From assembly GCA_019750095.1 (NCBI GenBank), contig JAIEOW010000165.1:1-50963 (forward strand): DNA of 50,963 nt. Direction: 5' to 3'. The notes below the pieces were generated by a model. The model searched no databases and was not told the DNA's origin. It saw nothing but the letters and a program-made list of their open reading frames with translations. Source of the DNA: Phycisphaerales bacterium. Its GTDB lineage: Bacteria > Planctomycetota > Phycisphaerae > Phycisphaerales > UBA1924. The position numbers and the translations under genes are program-made. Position 1 is the stretch's first letter. The number at the start of each line of letters is the position of its first letter. Shown piece by piece: positions 1-6,346 of this stretch.

Positions 1-43
1 GACCCGCGAGGGGCTGGCCGTGCCGTGGGACCAGTATTCTTAG
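1..43 (+). CDS. 3' end of an unidentified gene (partial)
   Basis: The first bases read in frame as TREGLAVPWDQYS followed by a TAG stop at 41-43. The codons look like genuine coding sequence and the peptide resembles a protein C-terminus, but only 13 residues are in the window, so no family can be named. The stop overlaps the stop codon of the convergent small ORF on the other strand. This could be chance read-through from the window edge; the upstream sequence would settle it. Confidence 0.35.
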   Translation, partial: TREGLAVPWDQYS

Positions 44-189
44 TCGACCCAGGCGAGATTCATGAAGACGACCCGTCGCTGCTCGCCTTCGAGCATCTCG
101 ATCGCGAACGTCCACGCGTTCAAAGCCTCGCGCTCGGTGAGCACCGAGACGTGGTCGCTGGAGCGGTTGGAGCGTTCGCTGGGGAGCAT
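40..189 (-). CDS. small hypothetical protein, 49 aa
   Basis: I do not recognise this short protein. Its C-terminal half (VSVLTEREALNAWTFAIEML and the residues after it) has strongly G/C-biased third codon positions like neighbouring real genes, whereas the upstream extension to position 285 looks non-coding. I chose the ATG at 189 because a TACACT box lies 8 nt before it, the spacing seen before several other start codons in this window. There is no Shine-Dalgarno sequence. No signal peptide or membrane helix is visible. It is convergent with the partial gene at the left edge, and the two stop codons overlap. It may still be a chance ORF. Confidence 0.45.
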   Translation of the reverse strand: MLPSERSNRSSDHVSVLTEREALNAWTFAIEMLEGEQRRVVFMNLAWVD

Positions 190-197
190 TCTGCGGC

Positions 198-203
198 AGT
201 GTA
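198..203 (-). promoter_or_regulatory. possible -10 box (TACACT) of the 49-aa ORF
   Basis: TACACT on the minus strand ends 8 nt before the ATG at 189, so transcription would begin at or near the start codon. No convincing -35 hexamer is visible. Confidence 0.3.
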
Positions 204-368
204 TCGGTTGGATGCACGGCGAACTTCGCGTTTCGCGGAGTTCGGCTTGACTGGCAAATCGCAGGCAGGGCATCGAATTTCTCAAGTGCGGTCAAGTATC
301 GCACGGGTCCTGGGCTTGCTCAGCGTGTGCGACCAAGACGGCGTTGCGTGAAGGGCCAACGATCTGGC

Positions 369-1343
369 ATGGCGAATCCAGTTGTTGCGATCACACGAGC
401 CGTGCCGGGGAAGCCGGTGATTCCGGGGTGCGAGATGCGCATGGCGGGAGCGACGCCGCAGATGTCGCGGGGGGAGCTGCTCGCGTTTGTGCGCGGGGCG
501 ACGGTGATCGTGAGCATGTTTCACGATCGAGTGGATGATGAGCTGCTCGACGCGGCGGGGGCGCAGTTGAAAGGGGTGTGCAACTTTGCCGTGGGGATCG
601 ACAACATCGATCTTGGGGCGTGTGCGCGGCGGGGGATCACGGTGACAAACACGCCCGATGCGGTGACCGAGGGCACGGCGAACATCGCGTTCGGGCTGCT
701 GCTGGCGGTGGCGCGGAAGATCGTTGAGGGGGACAAGTTCTGCCGAAGCGGCGCGTTTGAGCGGCAGGGAAACACGTTTCCGACGGGTTGGTGCGGGATG
801 CATCTGACGGGCCAGACGATGCTCATCGTCGGGGCGGGACGCATCGGGCGCGCGGTGGCGATGCGGGCCAAGGCGTTTGGAATGAGCGTGCAGTACACGG
901 CGCGCACGCGGCACATCGACTTTGAACAGGCGCCGATCGCGGGAACGTGGGTTGATCTGGACGAGGGGCTGAAGGCGGCGGACGTGGTGAGCGTGCACAC
1001 GCCGCTGACGGCGCAGACAAGGCACATCATCGACGCGCGTCGGCTGAGATTGATGAGATCGACGGCGATCCTGATCAACACCAGCCGCGGGCCGACGGTG
1101 GATGAGGCCGCGCTGGTGGACGCGCTGATGGCGAAACGGATCTATGGCGCGGGGCTGGATGTGTTCGAGCAGGAACCGAAGATCCATCCCGGGCTGGTTG
1201 GGCTGGACAACGTGGTGATGACGCCGCATGTGGGCTCGGCGGAGCTGTACTGGCGCGAGCAGATGACGCGGATGGTGTGCGAGAACGCGGGGGCGATCTT
1301 GCGGGGCGAGCGGGCGCCGAACCGGATCGAAGCGCAGCCATAG
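369..1343 (+). CDS. D-isomer-specific 2-hydroxyacid dehydrogenase
   Basis: A cytosolic NAD(P)H-dependent enzyme of 324 residues that interconverts a 2-oxoacid and a D-2-hydroxyacid. The Rossmann motif GAGRIG starts near residue 155. The catalytic set is present: Arg240 in INTSRG, Glu269 in FEQEP and His287 in TPHVGSA. Length and motif order fit the glyoxylate reductase, D-lactate dehydrogenase and SerA-like group. There is no C-terminal ACT domain, so it is not a full-length SerA. The substrate cannot be read from the sequence; glyoxylate or hydroxypyruvate reductase is the nearest guess. The MANPVV start was chosen because the upstream extension is Arg-rich and not protein-like. parD follows 21 bp downstream, so the three genes may share a transcript. 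Confidence 0.88.
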   Translation: MANPVVAITRAVPGKPVIPGCEMRMAGATPQMSRGELLAFVRGATVIVSMFHDRVDDELLDAAGAQLKGVCNFAVGIDNIDLGACARRGITVTNTPDAVTEGTANIAFGLLLAVARKIVEGDKFCRSGAFERQGNTFPTGWCGMHLTGQTMLIVGAGRIGRAVAMRAKAFGMSVQYTARTRHIDFEQAPIAGTWVDLDEGLKAADVVSVHTPLTAQTRHIIDARRLRLMRSTAILINTSRGPTVDEAALVDALMAKRIYGAGLDVFEQEPKIHPGLVGLDNVVMTPHVGSAELYWREQMTRMVCENAGAILRGERAPNRIEAQP

Positions 1344-1364
1344 AATCACGCACGGAGACGCTGC

Positions 1365-1646
1365 ATGAACGTGCCCATGTCCGCAAAGATTCGGAAGCTC
1401 ATCGAGCGGAAGCTTGCGGATGGGCGGTATCGGTCGGCTCAGAGCATGGTGGAGCACGCCCTGACGCTCCTGGATGCGGTGGATCGGGAGCACGCGGCGA
1501 CGCGTGAACGAATCAACGCCGCGATTGATCGGGGCATGGCGGACGCTCGCGCCGGGCGATTTCATGAGGTTACTCCCGAGTTCGTCGCCGACGTGAAGAG
1601 TCGAGGGCGAGATCGCCTGAGGAGCCGCAAGCGGAGAACGGCATGA
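1365..1646 (+). CDS. parD: ParD-like antitoxin of a type II toxin-antitoxin system
   Basis: A 93-residue protein with an N-terminal ribbon-helix-helix-like segment (MSAKIRKLIERKLADGRY followed by SAQSMVEHAL), typical of ParD/CopG antitoxins that bind DNA as dimers and neutralise ParE. The C-terminal part is charged and probably binds the toxin. A GGAG Shine-Dalgarno sequence lies just before the ATG. The stop codon overlaps the toxin start as ATGA, the normal antitoxin-first order. A TAGAAT box overlaps the stop codon of the upstream dehydrogenase (1341-1346) and could give the pair its own promoter, but no operator palindrome is visible. Confidence 0.8.
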   Translation: MNVPMSAKIRKLIERKLADGRYRSAQSMVEHALTLLDAVDREHAATRERINAAIDRGMADARAGRFHEVTPEFVADVKSRGRDRLRSRKRRTA

Positions 1647-1948
1647 GAGCCCGGGCCCTCCGACTCTCGCCGTCGGCGCGGAATGAACTCGACGATATCT
1701 GGGACCATGTTGCTGAACAGTCCGTTGAGCGGGCGGATGAGCTCGTTGAACGCCTTCTTGAGAGATGCAAGCGTTTGTGCACGACACCGGGCCTGGGCCG
1801 TGTGATATCGCACCCGAGATATCGCGCCCGCCTGTATCCGATGCAGAGCTATGTCATCGTGTATGTGGTGGAACCCGAAGCGATCTGGGTCGTGCACATC
1901 ACCCACGGCTCACGAGACCTGGAGCGTGTGTTCAGGAAAAAGCCCTGA
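1643..1948 (+). CDS. parE: ParE-like toxin (RelE/ParE superfamily)
   Basis: A 101-residue protein with ParE hallmarks: an N-terminal LRLSPSARNELDDIWDHVAE helix, a central RVISHPRYRARLYPM strand region and the C-terminal VVHITHGSRDLERVF segment that matches the ParE 'H-x-R/A-R-D' ending. Family members poison DNA gyrase, while the related RelE proteins cut mRNA on ribosomes; this sequence is closer to ParE. It starts inside the last codon of parD (ATGA), so translation is coupled. The reading frame is intact. The similarly named topoisomerase IV subunit is unrelated. Confidence 0.82.
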   Translation: MRARALRLSPSARNELDDIWDHVAEQSVERADELVERLLERCKRLCTTPGLGRVISHPRYRARLYPMQSYVIVYVVEPEAIWVVHITHGSRDLERVFRKKP

Positions 1949-2179
1949 TCACCTGGCCAGACGCTGCTTCAAATACTCTTTCTCCCGCGGCGTGAGGTTC
2001 TGCACGCGGGAGCGATCCTTGCGCACTTCGCGAAGCAACTGGGCCTGCTCGTCGATGTTCAGTGGGCGGGATTGATCGGATTGTTCACAGCCGGGCAGTG
2101 CCAGTGTGCAGGCCATGACCGCCATCGCGGAAAGCGCGACGAAGATTCGGTGATGGTTGTCGTGCGCCTGTCGTCTCAC
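1949..2179 (-). CDS. small predicted lipoprotein, 76 aa
   Basis: The protein begins at a GTG whose last two bases are the first two of the TGA stop of the upstream FKBP gene (GTGA), so translation is probably coupled. Residues 1-30 form a signal peptide (RR...H, then FVALSAMAVMACTLAL) ending in a PGC lipobox-like Cys. The mature part is only about 45 residues, charged and helical (DEQAQLLREVRKDRSRVQ), ending in TPREKEYLKQRLAR. I do not recognise a family. Sharing an operon with another lipoprotein suggests both act at the same membrane face. The gene is convergent with parE, with no intergenic space between them. Confidence 0.6.
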   Translation of the reverse strand: MRRQAHDNHHRIFVALSAMAVMACTLALPGCEQSDQSRPLNIDEQAQLLREVRKDRSRVQNLTPREKEYLKQRLAR

Positions 2180-2919
2180 TTGCCCGGCTCGGCGGTGGGT
2201 TCCGGGGCGCGTGCGCCCTTGGGCATTTCCACCTTGGGCTTGAGGTCGGTGAGGGTCTGCTGGATCTCGATGAGTTCGACATCGAAGACAAGCGTTGCGT
2301 CGGGAGGGATGATGACCTTGCCGTCTTTGTCGACCGCGCCCTCGGAGCCGAAGCCGCGGTTGGGCGGGACGATGATGCGGCGCATCGCGCCCTTGCGCAT
2401 GCCGACGAGCCCATCGGCGAGGCCCAGAACGAGTGCGTCGAGCCGCCGGGTTTCGGGAGCGCCTTCTTGATACGTCGATTGCACGAGCGACCAATCGCTC
2501 TGCACACGCAGTTCAAAGTGCATGGTCACGACGGCTTTGGGAAGCGTCGGGAAGCCGGTGCCGGCGCGGTGCTCTTCGACACTGACATTCGTCGGCGTCT
2601 TGAAGACGTTGATCGGCTTGGCGTCTTTGGCGAGCGACGTGTGCGGGATGGGCTTGGGCTTGTCTGGCTCGGCGGGGGCCGCGGGCGCGGCGGGATTGGG
2701 CGTCGTGGCCTGAGCTGTGGATGATGGCGCGGGATCGGGCTTGGCGGGCGACTGGGTCGTGGGCGCGGGGGCCTGAGCGGGTGCCTGGACGGCGGGGGCG
2801 CTTGGGGCGGTCTCGGACTTCTGGCAGCCAGAGAACGCGAGCCCGGCGGCTGCGAGCATGGCCGCGGCGCATGCGTGGGAAACGAACCGAGGATGGGTAC
2901 GGGTGTGGGTGGTGCTCAT
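2176..2919 (-). CDS. FKBP-type peptidyl-prolyl isomerase-like lipoprotein
   Basis: A 247-residue exported protein. The signal peptide ends in a lipobox (LAFSGC, Cys near residue 32). A Pro/Ala-rich linker of about 60 residues follows, then a C-terminal FKBP domain recognisable from LADGLVGMRKGAMRRI, the PPNRGFGSEG loop and IPPDATLVFDVELIEI. FKBP domains catalyse proline cis-trans isomerisation and assist folding in the cell envelope. Two features are odd: the usual FDSS motif reads LVQSTY, and the Trp of the usual VIPGW position is Leu. Activity may therefore be weak and the role may be chaperone-like or structural. It is divergent from pdxA and coupled to the small lipoprotein gene downstream. 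Confidence 0.8.
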   Translation of the reverse strand: MSTTHTRTHPRFVSHACAAAMLAAAGLAFSGCQKSETAPSAPAVQAPAQAPAPTTQSPAKPDPAPSSTAQATTPNPAAPAAPAEPDKPKPIPHTSLAKDAKPINVFKTPTNVSVEEHRAGTGFPTLPKAVVTMHFELRVQSDWSLVQSTYQEGAPETRRLDALVLGLADGLVGMRKGAMRRIIVPPNRGFGSEGAVDKDGKVIIPPDATLVFDVELIEIQQTLTDLKPKVEMPKGARAPEPTAEPGK

Positions 2920-3026
2920 GGCGTGCTGCTCGAGGCGGACGAAGGGGACTAACGGACGGATGTCGTATCGGTCATTCCGGGCACGGACGTTCGCATGAGT
3001 CCGATCGTTCGGGTGGGAGAAGTTCC

Positions 3027-3032
3027 TACCAT
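3027..3032 (+). promoter_or_regulatory. possible -10 box (TACCAT) of pdxA
   Basis: The hexamer ends 6 nt before the GTG chosen as the pdxA start, a spacing that would place the transcription start on the start codon. No clear -35 box is seen. Confidence 0.25.
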
Positions 3033-3038
3033 TGAGAC

Positions 3039-4139
3039 GTGCGGGAGGATGCGACCAATCCCTTGAATCTTGAGCCGCCCACGCTGGGTGTGACGATGGG
3101 CGACCCGCTGGGAATTGGCCCTGAGATCATCGCCAAGGCGATCAAGCATCTGGGCGAACGAGTTCCTGGCGTTGTGCGAGTGTATGGATCGTGGGAGATT
3201 CTCACGGACGCGGCTCGGGTTATCGGGCTTGATCCGAGACGGTTTGTGCATGGCGATGGATCGGTGCTCGCTGTGAACGTGCCGCGGCGTGGGGAGATGC
3301 TGGTCTGCGATGATGGCGTGTGGACATCGGGCGTGCCGGGCGACGGGCGAGTTCGCACGGCGACACCCGAGGGTGGGCGGGCGAGCTTTGCCTGGATTGA
3401 GCGGGCAATCGCGGATGCTCGGCGGCCTGTGGATGATCCACGGCGGCTGGATGCGATCGTGACCGCACCGATCTCCAAGACGAGCTGGAACATGGCCGGG
3501 ATCACGCAGTTTCCAGGGCACACCGAGCTGCTTGGAGCGCGATTCGGGCGCGAGGGCAAGCCGCACGGGATGCTGTTTGTCGGGCCCCATCTGCGCGTGA
3601 TGCTGGCGACGATCCATGTGCCCCTGGCGAGAGTGGCGGCGATGCTGACGGTGCGGATGGTGCGCGAGGCGATCGAGCTTGCGCATCAGAGCTGTGTGGA
3701 ACTGGGGGCGGTGCGCCGCGAAACGGGCGTGCCGCGGATCGCGGTGTGCGGCGTGAATCCGCACGCGGGCGAGGGGGGGATTCTGGGTGCCGAAGACGAC
3801 CGGGTTATCCGCCCGGCGGTGCAAGCCGCCCGCGCCGGTGGTGTGGACGTGGATGGGCCGATGCCGGGCGACACCATCTTCAAAGCCGCGGCGGCCCCGC
3901 CGTTTGGCAAGGGGGCGTACGACTGCGTGGTGGCGATGTACCACGATCAGGGTCTGATCCCGATGAAGCTGATCGATGGTGAGCGGGCGATCAATGTGAC
4001 GGTGGGGCTGCCGACGGTGCGGACAAGCCCTGCGCACGGGACGGCATTTGATATTGCGGGGACGAACTCAGCGAGCGCAGGGTCGATGGTGGCGGCGATC
4101 GAGCTGGCGGCAGAGATGGTGGCGCGGCGGCGAAGATGA
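3039..4139 (+). CDS. pdxA: 4-hydroxythreonine-4-phosphate dehydrogenase
   Basis: PdxA oxidises 4-phosphohydroxy-L-threonine with NAD+ in the DXP-dependent pathway to pyridoxal 5'-phosphate. The protein has 366 residues, slightly longer than usual. It carries the N-terminal GVTMGDPLGIGPEI motif, VTAPISK, the metal-ligand FPGHTELLGAR region, and YHDQGLIPMKL with a second metal-binding His. The C-terminus has the family's RTSPAHGTAFDIAG motif. The GTG at 3039 is the most upstream plausible start; an internal start cannot be excluded because family members usually begin only a few residues before GVTMGDP. The stop overlaps the start of the Uma2-family gene (ATGA). It is divergent from the FKBP gene. 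Confidence 0.95.
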   Translation: MREDATNPLNLEPPTLGVTMGDPLGIGPEIIAKAIKHLGERVPGVVRVYGSWEILTDAARVIGLDPRRFVHGDGSVLAVNVPRRGEMLVCDDGVWTSGVPGDGRVRTATPEGGRASFAWIERAIADARRPVDDPRRLDAIVTAPISKTSWNMAGITQFPGHTELLGARFGREGKPHGMLFVGPHLRVMLATIHVPLARVAAMLTVRMVREAIELAHQSCVELGAVRRETGVPRIAVCGVNPHAGEGGILGAEDDRVIRPAVQAARAGGVDVDGPMPGDTIFKAAAAPPFGKGAYDCVVAMYHDQGLIPMKLIDGERAINVTVGLPTVRTSPAHGTAFDIAGTNSASAGSMVAAIELAAEMVARRRR

Positions 4140-4744
4140 CCAACTCGCCCTATGATCCGTGTGTGAGTGCCATCCGCAGGATTCAAGGTGACTTTGGCTA
4201 TGCCGGCCTTCGAATGACGGCCGAAGAGTACATAGCACTCGGCGAGTCTGACGCTCAGTATCAGCTCATCGACGGAGTGGTCGTGATGTCCCCAAGTGCG
4301 ACGCCGAGGCACCAGGTTGTTGCGCACTTGATCGCCTCGGCAATAGAGGACTTCGCTCAGCACGCTCTTGGGTTGCGCGTGATCCCAGATGTTGATCTGC
4401 TCGTTGGTCCGACAAAGGTCTACCAGCCGGACATTGTGGTATATGGACCGGGTCGGCTCAAAGGGATTCCATCGCAGCTCACAACCCCGCCCGACCTGAT
4501 CATCGAGGTTCTCTCACCCGGATCCATGGCGCTGGACCTGATCACCAAGCGCGACGACTACGAGCGGTTCGGCGTGGGCGAGTACTGGGCGGTTGATCCC
4601 GATCCGGTCAATGCCCGCGTTTGGCGACGTTCGGGCTCGCAGCTTCTTGAACAGGGCGTGCACGGGGATGTGGTCGAATGCCAGAGCATTCCCGGCGTGC
4701 GCGTGGACATGGCTCGCGTGCGGCTGGCCGTCGGACCGGCCTGA
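4136..4744 (+). CDS. Uma2 family (DUF820) putative endonuclease-fold protein
   Basis: A 202-residue protein with the Uma2/DUF820 pattern: MTAEEYIALGES near the start, YQLIDGVVVMSPSATPRHQ, then the PD-(D/E)XK-like core YQPDIVVYGPG and PPDLIIEVLSPGS, followed by DLITKRDDYERFGVGEYWAVDP. The fold matches restriction endonucleases and the probable catalytic residues (Asp in QPDI, Glu-x-x-Ser in EVLS, Lys in TKRDDY) are intact. The biological role of the family is not established; it is expanded in cyanobacteria and planctomycetes. It is translationally coupled to pdxA by ATGA, which may only reflect compact gene order. Confidence 0.85.
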   Translation: MTNSPYDPCVSAIRRIQGDFGYAGLRMTAEEYIALGESDAQYQLIDGVVVMSPSATPRHQVVAHLIASAIEDFAQHALGLRVIPDVDLLVGPTKVYQPDIVVYGPGRLKGIPSQLTTPPDLIIEVLSPGSMALDLITKRDDYERFGVGEYWAVDPDPVNARVWRRSGSQLLEQGVHGDVVECQSIPGVRVDMARVRLAVGPA

Positions 4745-4752
4745 CGCCGCGC

Positions 4753-4758
4753 TACACT
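4753..4758 (+). promoter_or_regulatory. possible -10 box (TACACT) of the MATE gene
   Basis: TACACT lies in the 24-bp gap after the Uma2 gene and ends 10 nt before the ATG of the transporter gene, which has no Shine-Dalgarno sequence. This suggests a near-leaderless transcript. Confidence 0.35.
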
Positions 4759-4768
4759 CCGCACCCCA

Positions 4769-6313
4769 ATGTCCGCAATCAAAGCCCATCCCACGCCCGG
4801 CGAGCGATCGCCGCTGGTCGAGATGCTCGTGCTCGCCGCACCGACGGTCGCGGCGATGAGCAGCTTCACGCTGATGCAGTTTCTTGACAAGCTGATGGTC
4901 TCGCGGATCGGGCCGGATCCGATCTATGTCGGTGCGCAGGGCAACGGCGGTTTCAGCTCCTGGGTGCCGATCTCCGTGGGGTTCGGGCTGATCAACGTCA
5001 TCAACACGTTCGTCTCTCAGAATCTGGGCAACAAGACTCCTGAACGCGGTGCGGCGTATTGCTGGGCGGGCGTGTGGATCAGCGTGATCTACGCGCTTGT
5101 GGTGCTCGTCCCTGCCGGGTTTCTGCTTCCCGCGATCTACGAAATGCTGCGGCCGGAGAACCTTGATCCGGAGGCGCTCAGCCAGACCATCCGACGTGAT
5201 GCACTCGCTACCAGCTATGCGCAGGTGCTTCTGTTCACCGGTGTCATCACGCTGGCGGCCAAGGGCGTGGCGCAGTTTTTCTACGGCATGCACACGCCGA
5301 TGGTGGTGCTCTGCGCGGTCGTCGGGGGCAACATCACCAACCTGCTCTGCAACTCGCTGCTCATCTACGGCCCCGTCGCGCCCGCGACCACGGACATCGC
5401 GCTTGTCGATGGGTGGTTCCGCTTCACGGCGAGTGTCTGCGACACGCTGTCGATCCCGCAGATGGGTGTGACCGGAGCCGCCATTGCCACCGCGATCGGC
5501 ACCTTCGTTGAGCTGCTCATCCCTCTTGCCGTCTTTGTCTCGCCCAAGTATCGCCGCGTCTATCACACGCTCGCGGGCTGGAAACCCAGCGCCAAACACA
5601 TCAAGGAGCTCGTGCGCCTCGGCTGGCCCGCGGCGCTCATGTTCGGGAACGAAATGGTCTGCTGGGGCATCTTCATGGTGCATCAGGTCGGCCATTTCGG
5701 GCCAAAGCACTCCACCGCCGGTTGGATCGCCCATCAATGGATGCACGTCTCGTTCATGCCGACGGTGGGCATCACGATCGCCATCTCGGCAATGGTGGGC
5801 AAGTGCATGGGCATGCGCCGCCCGGACCTCGCCGAGCAGCGCACCTGGCTGGGCGTGAAGGTGGCCGTGGGGTATATGACGCTGTGCGGGGTGATCTTCG
5901 TGATCTTCCGCGAATCGCTGATTGATATGTTCGTTGATCCGGCGACCGACGCGGCCGATCGTGCGCTGGTGCTTGCGCTCGGGACCAAGTTCCTGATCGC
6001 CGCGGCGGCGTTCCAGTTCTTTGACGCCATCGCGATGGGGCTCTCCGCCGCGCTGCGCGGTGCTGGCGATACGCGCTGGCCGGGAATCGCGACGATCATC
6101 CTGTCGTGGACCATTATCGCCGGTGGCGGGTGGGCACTGGTCTATTTCCTGCCGCAGCTTGAATCCCTCGGCCCGTGGATTGCGGCGTCGACATACATCA
6201 TCGTGCTGGCGATCGCGATGCTCGTGCGATTTAACGGCCGCAAGTGGACGACCATTGACCTGCTTGGCAAGAGCTCGACGACAAAGGCCGACATGTCGGC
6301 CGGGCCGGCGTGA
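4769..6313 (+). CDS. MATE family efflux transporter
   Basis: A 514-residue polytopic inner-membrane protein with about 12 hydrophobic helices in two related halves. MATE proteins exchange Na+ or H+ for organic cations, drugs or metabolites. Family features include the N-terminal LAAPTVAAMSSFTLMQFLD helix, the early-helix region SRIGPDPIYVGAQGNGG, VSQNLGNKTPERG in the first half, and GITIAISAMVGKCMGMRRPD in the second. AMGLSAALRGAGDTRWPG near residue 420 is the typical 'LRGxGDT' loop. Length is slightly above the usual 450-470 residues. The substrate cannot be inferred. It ends 33 bp from the convergent phosphodiesterase gene, with no strong terminator between them. Confidence 0.92.
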   Translation: MSAIKAHPTPGERSPLVEMLVLAAPTVAAMSSFTLMQFLDKLMVSRIGPDPIYVGAQGNGGFSSWVPISVGFGLINVINTFVSQNLGNKTPERGAAYCWAGVWISVIYALVVLVPAGFLLPAIYEMLRPENLDPEALSQTIRRDALATSYAQVLLFTGVITLAAKGVAQFFYGMHTPMVVLCAVVGGNITNLLCNSLLIYGPVAPATTDIALVDGWFRFTASVCDTLSIPQMGVTGAAIATAIGTFVELLIPLAVFVSPKYRRVYHTLAGWKPSAKHIKELVRLGWPAALMFGNEMVCWGIFMVHQVGHFGPKHSTAGWIAHQWMHVSFMPTVGITIAISAMVGKCMGMRRPDLAEQRTWLGVKVAVGYMTLCGVIFVIFRESLIDMFVDPATDAADRALVLALGTKFLIAAAAFQFFDAIAMGLSAALRGAGDTRWPGIATIILSWTIIAGGGWALVYFLPQLESLGPWIAASTYIIVLAIAMLVRFNGRKWTTIDLLGKSSTTKADMSAGPA

Positions 6314-6346
6314 GCCGTCTGCGCCACGGCGCGGGCGACGCGGGGC

